Assembly: GCA_029718625.1 (NCBI GenBank)
Contig: CM056376.1
Location: forward strand, 94,469,945 to 94,533,944
DNA from: Synaphobranchus kaupii
Lineage: Eukaryota; Chordata; Actinopteri; Anguilliformes; Synaphobranchidae
Direction of reading: 5' to 3'
DNA length: 64,000 bases
Part shown: piece by piece, positions 11,152-22,900 of the stretch
Layout: each line of letters opens with the position of its first letter
Position numbering within the stretch: position 1 is the stretch's first letter
The notes under the pieces: generated by a model
Database searches by the model: none
What the model was told of the DNA's origin: nothing
Seen by the model: only the letters and a program-made list of their open reading frames with translations
Program-made: the position numbers and the translations under genes

Positions 11152-13890
11152 TCTTCTTCTTCTTCTTATCTTCTTCTTCTTCTTATCTTCTTCTTCTTCT
11201 TATCTTCTTCTTCTTCTTATCTTCTTCTTCTTCTTATCTTCTTCTTCTTCTTATCTTCTTCTTCTTCTTATCTTCTTCTTCTTATCTTCTTCTTCTTATC
11301 TTATTCTTCTTCTTATCTTCTTCTTCTTCTTATCTTCTTCTTCTTCTTATCTTCTTCTTCTTCTTATCTTCTTCTTCTTCTTATCTTCTTCTTATCTTCT
11401 TCTTCTTCTTATCTTCTTCTTCTTCTTATCTTCTTCTTCTTCTTATCTTCTTCTTCTTCTTATCTTCTTCTTCTTCTTTTCTTCTTCTTCTTCTTTTCTT
11501 CTTCTTCTTATCTTCTTCTTCTTCTTATCTTCTTCTTCTTCTTATCTTCTTCTTCTTCTTATCTTCTTCTTCTTCTTATCTTCTTCTTCTTCTTATCTTC
11601 TTCTTCTTCTTATCTTCTTCTTCTTCTTATCTTCTTCTTCTTCTTATCTTCTTCTTCTTCTTATCTTCTTCTTCTTCTTATCTTCTTCTTCTTCTTATCT
11701 TCTTCTTCTTCTTATCTTCTTCTTCTTATCTTCTTCTTCTTCTTCCCATTTTCCTGCCAAACTGCCTGCCTCCGTCGCGATGTTATCCAATGGGGAGAAT
11801 TATTGAATTATTATTTGAGGGTATGGTCCGTATACCTGCTCATCAAGCTTATCGTCCAATAAAAACACTTCATACTAATGTTTTTTAATGTTAATGTAGC
11901 TAATGGCTTCATGCTTTCCAAGAAGCTACTGTGGCTTAGTGGTTAAAACTGCAGTCTCTCACACAGTGGATAGTGTGTTTGAGCCCAGCAGGGCACATGT
12001 GTATTTTCCACAAAAACAATGTGCAACTGTTAAGTACTTTTCATTTCTTAGACTGTTATTATTTTCACATTGACACATTAACGTATTTTTATTGCAAAGG
12101 CAAAAGAGGTTTACAATATTAACTGTTCAATGTTTCACTTGTATTATATCACACCCTCCCCAAACCGGACGCTCGCTTTTGTCTGGTTTGGGGAGGGTGT
12201 GACGCTCTGCTCTTGCGGTCATGACTGACTGACTGTGGAAACCCCTTGCCTCGACCAACATTTCTTTATTCATTAATTTCTTCACTTCAGCTCTGTTCAC
12301 TTTATCCTTTTCACCCATAACACAAGGTCACCATAAAATTAACTACTAGGAAAATTAAGAATTTACGATAATAGCCTACATTAAGAATTGAGGATAGCCT
12401 CTTTTAAGCTGCAAGCCTTTAAGCGATCGGATTTATAAACCGCCAATTCCCCAAACATATCTGATTCATGGTTAGTCACTTATAAATAAATAGATAGCCT
12501 CCGAATGTGGCTGTAGTATACGCTACTCTGCTGATAATGTAGCTTACTGCAAACACTTTTAATTATAATAATAATAAGAATAAGAAGAAGAAGAAGAATA
12601 ATCTCTGGTATGTACTTTCTTAGTAGTATGTTTTCTTTCTGGCTAAGATTCCTGGGAAATATGCATTGTCCAATTAAGCTTGTTCGCCAACGTTACTTCC
12701 TGCTTCTCGTCAGGAAGCAGAAACAAGCGAGGCTACTACGAAGTGAATCAACATGCATTATAGCCTACATTCATTGCACTACAGAAAACGAAACTAAACC
12801 TAGCTGTCCGGTACCAAAACATTTCCCGCAGGTAACGTTCTACACTACCGGAAAAAAAACTCTGCTGTGCAGAAACTCACTAGCTCGCTCGCTAGCTCGT
12901 AGCCCACACATGGAAGGTTGGAGTTACGCATCCGGCAATCCAGTGTTGAATAGCCTAACGGCTGTGCTTATGAACTCACTAGCTCGCTCGCTAGCTCGTA
13001 GCCCACACATGGAAGGTTGGAGTTACGCATCCAGCAATCCAGTGTTGAATAGCCTAACATTAAATGTATTTCATAGAATACTAATAGCCCTATTTTAAAA
13101 CTGTATTTCCATATTTTACTGATGCAAACTATTTAGGCTGTACTAGCTATTTACGCTGTATGTCTTTCAGGTAGAATGTGTTTGCATCTAGCCCATTGTG
13201 CATGTATGTCTCCATGTAGACTTGGTTCATTAATTTACATGCTTCTTCATGATCCATAGCTCAGGTGGTGCTGTTCATTGTATTTCATTACACATTAAAT
13301 ACTGCTCATCTACAAACTCTTTTAATGTAATTGTGTGCTGTCTGTAATAGGATAACTGTTCTCATTCTTGTCAATAGAGGGCATTATGGTTAAGGGAATG
13401 TCTGCATACATTTCTTTGGAAAGCATGTCTCTCTCCGTGTTTATCTTCATGCATTATTCATCATTAGTTAGCTATAAAAAATAAGTGATATCAGATCAAA
13501 AACGTGTACGACGTAAAAAAAGCCAAGTTACTCACGCATAGCCTACATAGCGCTGTCCATAAGTTCTTAATTCCAACTTCCAAAAACTAGGCCTGCCTTT
13601 AAAAGTCTTGATATCAAAATGTGGCCAAGTTACAACTAACAATATTGCCTATCGTATTTAATGCAACTTGGCCCTGTGTTTCTTCATCTTACCATCTCAA
13701 GAGAATGTGGTCAATGAAACTATGTGCCACAACAAACTGCAAAATGAAAATAATTTATAGTGGAAATACTCTGATTCAGATGTGTTACACTTAGAAATTA
13801 AACAGAAAAATTACTACACTATAGGGCATGTTTGAACAATTGTCTGCATCCACTGCTTTGGGTCTATGAAAAACACAGAATGAATAAAAT

Positions 13891-13921
<31 letters not shown>

Positions 13922-16900
13922 GTATTTATTTATTTGGATTTTTATCAAAACCTGTGTGGTCCTACAGAGCATAGATATCCTTGTGTTCACAAAATTCTGT
14001 TGGCAAATATCATCATCATTTTTATCTGCATTTATTTATTCATCACCCCTTTCTCTATTGTACATGATGTTTCTTCATATACGTAAATGTCTGTTTGTGA
14101 ATTGTAAAGAATGCTGTAGCAGCAGTTAACATTTTAAAACCTGTACATTTTCTAAAGTAAACTTGCCAACAAAGTACAACCATATCCTTTCTGGAGTGTA
14201 ATTATTCATCAACTGTTAAAAACATTAATTGAAATCATATGTTGTTCCATGAGGTACAATCTCTTCACATGCAAAGATGAAGAAACACAGGGCCAAGTTG
14301 CATTAAATAATTTAGGAAAGTTTGGACAGCATTGCTTTGGAATAGAGCTAGTTTATTTAGTGTGAGCTACGATAGGCAATATTGTTAGTTGTAACTTGGC
14401 CACATTTTGATATCAAGACTTTTAAAGGCAGGCCTAGTTTTTGCAAGTTGGAATTAAGAACTTATGGACAGCGCTATGTAGGCTATGCGTGAGTAACTTG
14501 GCTTTTTTATGTCGTAGACGTTTTTGATCTGATACATATATACTACATATACAGCAATCAAGAACAGAAATAGTCATATCTGAAAAGTTCAACAGTAGAA
14601 TCTCTTTATTATTGGCAGGCACATAGAACGGACCTTGTTCATCGTCATTCAGTTGAGTTATGGGGAAATCCTATGTAATGGAAACTCAAATATAGTGTTG
14701 CTATATACATCCATATATAGCAACAATGAACGTAAATGGCCATAATTCTAAATTTTCACAGTAATATTGTTTAATACTTGATATGCCTACAGAGTGGGCC
14801 TTTGTAATCCTTCACGTAAAAACTAGTCTTCAGTGATTATGGAAAAATTCTGTGTAATGGTCACTCACATGGTCTCTCTGGACCTTGCTGCTCACAAATC
14901 TGCTGAAAATGTGGGCTATTCATGGGGAAAGCCTATGTAATGGACTGTCAAATGTAGCCTTGCCATATACTCCTATATACAGCTACAATGACATCAAATT
15001 GTCATATCTCCTTCCACCCGCACCTGTGTTGTGTTTCCTCTCGTTTCTCGAGTTAAGTGTCCCACCTGTTCCTCATTGTTTCCTCATCAAGTTCTGTATT
15101 TAACCTGCCCCATTCGTTTGTTCGAGGCCAGACCGTCTTGTGGTGTAGCTTGTTTTAGCTCTTTGTTCCCGTCATGCTGTTATGTCTTGTCTAGTGTGTT
15201 TTACATTAGTTTGTCTCTAGGTCTAGTCAAGTCTTTGTTTTGTTAGTTTCACCCTTCCCTCCTTGTTCCTTAATGTCTAGTCCTCTGTTCCCTGGCGGCG
15301 TTCCTTCCTAGTCTCCCTCGCTCCTCCAAGGCTCCCTCGCTCCTCCAAGGCTCCCTCGCTCCTCCAAGGCTCCCTCGCTCCTCCAAGGCTCCCTCGTTCC
15401 TCCAAGGCTCCCTCGTTCCTCCAAGGCTCCCTCGTTCCTCCAAGGCTCCCTCGTTCCTCCAAGGCTCCCTTGCTCCTCACAGGCTGAGCGCTTGGCCCTG
15501 ACCGCGGGCCCCCGCACCATCCGCGGGCCCCCGCACCTGTCCCTGACCCCCAGGCTGAGTGCCTGGCCCTGACCGCGCGCCCTCGCGCCATCTGCGGTTC
15601 CCCCCGCACCTGTTCCTGCCCCCAGGCTGAGTGCCTGCTCCTGACCCCGGCACCCAGCTGCAGTTCATGTCAAGTTCCTGTCCTGCCTGGTTCAGCCGCC
15701 TCCTGCCCAGTCTGTCATGGCCCCCTTCCTGCCCAGTCTGCCACGCCCCGTTTCCTGTCTGTCCATGTGGTCTGTTGTCATGTCTCGCCCTGTCTGTCTG
15801 GATAAATGTACTCCCTGGTGGAGTTTTCCCCCCGAGCCGTCTGAGTCTTGCATTTGGGTCCAGTTCCTGTTCGGGAATGTAACACATAATTGGGTATACC
15901 TCAATAATAAAACTCCTTCATTCTTGGCAGGCATATAGAATGGGCCTGTGTAAATGTTATCCAGTTGACCTTTGTAAGTAATTATGGGAAAATCCTGTGT
16001 AATGCCTGTCAATGATAGTGTTGCCATATGCACCCATATACAGCAATCAAGAACAGAAATAGTCTGTGGCAGATCGAGTGCCACCCTCGGGAAGAACAGA
16101 CAGTACACAATGGGTTTTCACCGACACTTTAATTGGTGCTCTGGTGCTTATGCTGGCTACGGTCTTCGTGGACCTTTTTCTCCCCGATCCTCTCCCGTCA
16201 TCAGCCAGCCCCCTTTGATCTCCCGCTTCCCTCCTTTAAAGCCCAGGCTCACTGTCAAAGCAATCAGGCAACAATCAAACAATCATTCCATCGTTAATTA
16301 TCGGGTTGTCCTGACTAACTCATGACAGCTGTGGCTCAGGGTCCGAGAGCCGCTCCGCTCACTCTCTCTCTGCAAGCAGAGACTAACCACGCCCACCCTG
16401 CCACATAGTCATATCTGAAAAGTTCAACAGTAGAATGTCTTTATTCTTGGCAGGCACATAGAACGGACCTTGTTCATCTTCATTCAGTTGAGTTATGGGG
16501 AAATCCTATGTAATGGAAACTCAAATATAGTGTTGCCATATACATCCATATATAGCAATAATGAACATAAATGGCCATAATTCAAAATTTCCACAGTAAT
16601 ATTGTTTAATACTTGATATGCCTACAGAGTGGGCCTTTGTAATCCTTCACGTAAAAACTAGTCTTCAGTGATTATGGAAAAATTCTGTGTAATGGTCTCT
16701 CACATGGTCTCTGGACCTTGCTGATCACAAATCTGCTGAAAATGTGGGCTATTTATGGGGAAAGCCTATGTAATGGACTGTCAAATGTATCCTTGCCATA
16801 TACTCCTATATACAGCTACAATGACTTCAAATGGTCATATCTCAAAACTTCTACAGTTAGTAAAGACGGTACCACAAATTTTATCATGCGGCTTGGAGAG

Positions 16901-19900
16901 AAATTGCGTTTTCTGCCTTTTTCCGCACAAGGGCGTTACCTAAAGACGTTGTGGTTCCCGTTCTACCACTATAGACAGTGTAGATGCGCACACAAAATTG
17001 ACGAACGGGTAGTTTGACCGAACATTTTTTAAGAGCGGATAGCTTGACCGAGGTTAAATAGGTGAGTAATAAAACTACATAAATCAAGCATTAAGGGATT
17101 GGCAGTTTTATAGCTTTGCCTGTTTGATTGCTAATGTCAGCTCTGGTCCGAAAGAGCATTGCAGCTTTGACAGATAAGAACAAAAGGCGGGAGATGGCAA
17201 AGCAGGGATGAATGCCATCAAATGCCAACAACACCTCAGTGTAGGCAACTTCTTTTTGAATTTGCAAGTAACTTACATTCGGTATCATAGGGCCGGATTC
17301 AGAGATGCACTTAAAGGAATACTGTACTTTGTTAGAACATAATATTGTATAGCTACCTGGCCCCGATATGAGTCGTAATATTCATGCTCATCTTCATGAC
17401 TTGCTCCAGTCGTTAGCAACTGGCCAACGGAGAATGATGTTTTTTCTCTCTCCACCAATTTTCTATCATTCAAAAAAGCTTTGCCTGTTTGATTGCTAAT
17501 GTCAGCTCTGGTCAGAAAGAACATTGCAGCTTTGACAGATAAGAACAAAAAGTGGGAGATGGCGAAGCATGCATGAATGCCATCAAATGCCAACAACACC
17601 TCAGTGTAGGCTACTTCTTTTTGAATTTGCAAGTAACTTACATTTGGTATCTTTGGGCCGGATTCAGAGATGCGCTTAACCCCTTGGCGCAGATGGCAAA
17701 TTTCACCTATTTAAGGGGTGCTCTGTTTAAGGCTTTATAACTCCAGGTGTGAGCATCACATAAACTTGGTAAATGGCTTAAATGAAACAAGACAGTTGTA
17801 CCATTTACAATACAAACTTAGATTAGTTTATTTTCATAATTTAAGTCAAAATAAAGTGCCACAAATGCAAAGAAACTTTGGAAAAATGTTTAAAAAAAAA
17901 ATAAAAAAAAAATTCTTTAGTTTGCAACAAAATACTGAGAGCTACATAAGTGAAATCGGTAATATATACATTTCCTGGATCATAAACTCCACGTCCACAA
18001 GTTTTGCAAAATCTGATGATGATATGCAGAACTACTAAAGGTCTATGATGCTAAATATAGCAGTGTACCCTGTTGTCCATTAGTGTCTCCAAATCTATCC
18101 AAATGGCTAAATTGTGCACTGCTCTAAATAAAAAAAATTATGATATATTTAACTACAAATCAACCGTTTTGGCTCCTAAAACTCACTTTTGCATAACTTT
18201 CAAGTGGGAATTATTTCAGGAATTTTCATCAGTATAGGGGGGTAGATATCTATGGGTCCAAAAGCCCTGTGCAAAACATGTCATAAAATGAATAAAATTA
18301 GTTTTGTCCATTATAAAGCATACACATTTGCTCCTTCTGATGGCTTAAGATAAAAAAACATTGATATCACAGTGTTACATACACCTAAATATGTTGCCTA
18401 ATCATTCACTCTTGTACCTCAATAAATCACTTTTCCCTGTACTCTACAGTATGTATACTTTTGTCCTGGGATTGCATTTTTCTGTAGTTTTAAAAATGTG
18501 AACATTTTTTTAATGTTCCTATTCATAATGACTCCAAGGAAATCTTTACCTTAATCTACCACATATCAGTGCACAGTAAATTGGAATGAGCATTTGTCAT
18601 GCCGTAAGAGACAAGTATATACGCCATAGCCTATATTATGTATGATAACATGAACATAAAATAGTATTCCACCATCTGCAAAATGCTGCAAAATGTTCTA
18701 TCTTCAATGAACATTGGTAGCCTACATCAAAAATAAATTTAACGATTGCACTACAGTATGTGAAATGCACTCAAAATGCAAAAATAACAATAGGGCTATC
18801 AAACATATTGGAAAGACAGTGCTCGAGTGGAAACACGAACATACATATGTAGTCAGCGAGACCAAAGGCATTTTAGACGCAAACATAGTTACATATCGGG
18901 AAAGGGAAACTCCCCTCCCTAATGCGTTTTCTATAGATCTTACGTAAAACAAAAACTGCCATTACGCTGGGCTGTAGTAAATTGTTCAAAGCACCCAAAA
19001 AGACATATACTGTTGCTAAGATTATAATGTACTCTATTGGATAAAAAAGCCGACAATTAAACCAGAATGAAGTGTAATGAATGAGACAGGCTTACAGGGC
19101 ATGGGGGTATTACGAGTTGACGTTTAATGACACCTGGAGTTATAAAGCCTGAAATGAAACACCCCCTAAATACGTGAGTAATAAAACGACATAAATCAAG
19201 CATTAAGGAATTGGCAGTTCTCTTTCATCATCTCGTGTTCAAGATCCACCTATGGGGAATGACATCCGGTCATGACCACCGCAGAAGCATCCAATTGCAA
19301 CACGTCTGGTCCTGACAGACAGTAGCATGTCCAATGCGAAAGGAGGCTCCCGCCCTCCTTGTAAGAGCATATAGGACACTACAAAGGGACTCCTCTTCAG
19401 TTGACATTCCACCTCCTCTGGGCGTGAAAGGTTCGGGAACGTGCGTCAGTGCTGAGTAGCTCTACTCGGTGTTAGCCTGCTACCTCGCTCGCTAGCCCTT
19501 CTGTCGTGTCAGGCTCCCCGCCACAGATACGATTTTCTCCTGCACCTGCTAACGCAGAAGAGCACTGTGCTGTCTCACAATTAGCCGCTCTATCTAACTT
19601 GTCTCTTTGCTCTCTAGCCAGCCACCCACGCTGCCTGTTCTCTGCTTAGTTGCCGCTTAGCTCCCAGCTAATTGCTCTTTCTAAGCCCATTCCTCTCGAC
19701 GTGTCCGAGGAGCTACGCTCGCCTGCCCGGCCGCGTGGGGTACCCTCACCACTGCCAGGGACACTCACTCTCTCTGTGTCATGTGCCTGGGTTTAAAACA
19801 TGCCCAGGAGGCTATCCACTCCCCAGAGAGCTGCAGCCACTGCCTTGCTCTGCCCAAAAAGCTCAAGCGATGGAGGCAGAGAGTTGCTGCTACCCACGGC

Positions 19901-22900
19901 AATGACCTCGGTCCCAAAGACTCCCATACTGGAAGGGGAGATGTCGGATAACGATGACATGGCGGTTGCGTCTGATTATTCGGGTGAGGAGGTGAGGACT
20001 CCATTCCACCGGCCCAGTTAGCACCAGCGATAGGTATGGCTAACGCCCAACCCCACGCTGTGCTTCTGGAGGTGTGTGAGCAGGCCGCCGCTCGTCTCAA
20101 CATTGAATGGCCAGCCCTCCAGAACCCGGCCGACAAGGAGAGGGATGTTTATGATGGAAAATTTCTGCCCCCCCCCCCCCCCTCCCCAGGTCCCAGAAAA
20201 CAGCTTTTCCCAGTTCTCCCCACCTGCGCTAAACACTTGAAACACCCCTGGAAAGACCCGCTTGATTTGAAGCACGGTTTCTCTGGCCTGGAGGTTAAGG
20301 ACATGACCACCCACGCCATGGAGGAACCCCCAGCTGTCGAGCCTTCCATAGCTTAACCCCACGCAGGGAGGTCTCCTGGCGCCACCCAGGCCTACCCTCC
20401 CTAATAAGATGGAACGCTTCACAGCCTCCATCCACCAGGCTTCCTACAGGGCCTCAGCCCTCGCGGTTAGAGCCCTTAATGTTGCCTCCCTCCTCTCAGC
20501 TTACCAAGCTGAGCTCACAGAGAAGATGGGGAAACAATTACAAAAAGGGAGCCCTTCCCCTATACTGTGGCAAGAGATTGTCACTGTTATTGACCTGGTC
20601 CTGCGCAACTCTCGCCAGTGTGTTCAGGCCTGTGGCCGCTCTATGGCTCTCTGAGGCAGGTTGAACTTCCTGAGCTGGCGCAGGAAGTACAACCTTTGCT
20701 GGGCCTTTTTGATGAGATTTATCACTGGTGCTGGAGGCTCTATCCCAATGGCCATTCGAGCCTATAAACGGAATAGAGTTAAAATTACTGTCTCAAGCCA
20801 GCACTGCTGCTCGCATTAGCCTCTGCTAAGCGGGTTAGTGATCTCCATGCGCTCTCAGTGTATCCCTCGTGCACAATAGTCTCCCCTAATATGGGTAAGG
20901 TTTTCCTTAAACCAAATCCAGCCTTAATGCCTAAAAGCTTCCCAGCTTTCACATGTGAGGTGTTGGAGCTTTCCACTTTTCACCCACCGCCTTTTTCTTC
21001 TGAGGAAGAGCAAAGGCTACATATGCTGTGTCCTGTGTGTGTTCTCCACATGTATATGACAAGGAAGAAGGCTTTCAGAAAGAGCGACCAGCTCTTTGTC
21101 GCCTGGGCCCCCGCTTGCAAAGGAAAAGCTATCTCTAAGCAGCAGCTGTCCCATTGGCTTGTGGAAGCTATTGCTATGGCAAATGGTTCAAAGGGGGTAA
21201 CGCCTCCCTTGGGTCTGAGGGCTCATTCTACGAGGGGCGTGGCTGCATCGTGGGCCCTATTCCGTGGGGTCTCCATGCAGGAAATCTGTTCAGCCACAGG
21301 CTGGGCTTCTCCACACACTTTTGTGACGTTTTACCGTCTGGATGTTGCCAGGACACCGGTAGCCCACTCAGTGTTGGGGGTGAGCTCTGTGTGAGCCACA
21401 CACAGCTCACTACGGGTGTAGTACTTCACACTGTTCCCGGACCCTGGTTATTACACTGGATAGTGGACTGTGTTTTGTACTTGCCTACATGGGATGCGCC
21501 AGGCACCACCCTCCTGTTAGGGAGGGAGGCCTCCCTTGCTGGCTTGACAGCGTCTCAGCTGTGAGCATATGGCAATTCGGGAGTTGTCCAAATCTCCTCA
21601 TAGGTGGATCTCGAACACGAGATGATGAAAGAGAACTTTAGGTTACTGTGGTAACCCCGGTTCTCTGAATCATCGAGTGGAGAGATCCACCGACATTGCC
21701 CTGCTTGCTGCGCACGAGAAGCGAATATGTTCACTGAAGTGTTGCAGTGTCCTATATGCTCTTACAAGGAGGGCGGGAGCCTCCTTTCGCATTGGACACG
21801 CTACTGTCTGTCAGAGCCAGACGTGGTGCAATTGGATGCTTCTGCGTTGGTCATGACCGGATGTCATTCCCCATAGGTGGATCTCTCCACTCGATGTTTC
21901 AGAGAACCGAGGTTATGACAGTAACCTGTTTATAGCTATCATTCAAACAAGCATTGCCTGTTTGATTGGTAACGTCAGTTCTGGTCATAAATTAAGAAAG
22001 AGCATCACAGAGTAGAGCAGCCTACTTCTTTTTGAATTTGCCAGTAACTTACATTTAGTATCTTAGGGCCAGATTCAGAGATAGCCAACTTAAGTCATGT
22101 GCTTAAGTGCCTCTTCTGCACTGCTTTTTATACGCGGGGTGATCTACGCCGTAGATCATACTCATTCCAATTTACTCTGCGCTGATATGTGCTAGATGAA
22201 TGTAAGAATTTCCTTGGAGTCATTATAGGGGGATAGATATCATTCATTCCCATTGCATGGCAAACCAGGTCTCAAAAGCACACTTTTAGCAAACAACGCG
22301 GATTATGCCGATACATAAAATCATGACATCCAGAACCGAACATTCATTCCAAAAGCAAGAACGCAAAGAAGCGAGAACACTTATACAGATCTCCCCAAAT
22401 ATCCCAACGAGAACCAGGAATGATTACATTCTCTTGAGATGGTAGGATGAAAAAACACAGGAGCAAGTTACATGAAATAATTTAGGAAAGATTGGGTAGC
22501 ATTGCTTTGGAATAACTCTAGTTTAATTAGTGTGAGCTACAATAGCCAATATTGTTTGTCATAACTTGGCCTCATTTTGATGTCAATAGTTTTAACGGCA
22601 GTTTAACCTAGTTTTTGCAAGTTTTAATTAAGTACTTACAGTGCTTTGTAGGCTATGCATGAGTAACTTGGCATTTTTGTACGTTGAAAACGTTTTTTGT
22701 TGAGATATCATTTATTTTTGTACAGTGTCTTTGTGCTGCCCTCTAACTGTTGAAATTTATTTTCTGCTCCCCACACTGCCCCGGCCCCCCGCCCCAATTG
22801 TGATGTGACCTCTTTGGAGGTACCTCTATGTCATATGAATAATTGTTGTCGCCCACAACGGAAACAGCTGGCACCTGATTGGTTAGACCCACTACGTTCC

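Larger units (their letters stand above)
19218..21930 (+). mobile_element. DIRS-type tyrosine-recombinase retroelement, internally deleted
   Basis: Inverted terminal repeats (about 19218-19384 and 21743-21930) share GATCCACCTATGGGGAATGA and a long following stretch. Inside are gag-like coding, a tyrosine recombinase, and an internal complementary region at 21601-21691 that joins complements of both ends, the hallmark of DIRS replication through a circle. RT, RNase H and methyltransferase are missing. GTT lies at both junctions. The host sequence GGCAGTT/TATAGC is continuous in the copy at 17100, which supports the boundaries. Confidence 0.85.

Noticed and set aside
11030..11747. CRISPR-like array
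   Set aside because: Repeats are contiguous and low-complexity, there are no spacers, and the genome is vertebrate.
10947..11888. Open frames of 313 and 278 codons
   Set aside because: They lie in the CTT minisatellite and encode only Leu/Phe/Ser/Ile cycles caused by the 17-base unit.
15277..15609. Open frame on the - strand with [17 protein letters not shown] repeats
   Set aside because: It is the translation of the 19-bp minisatellite; the frame is open because the unit lacks stops.
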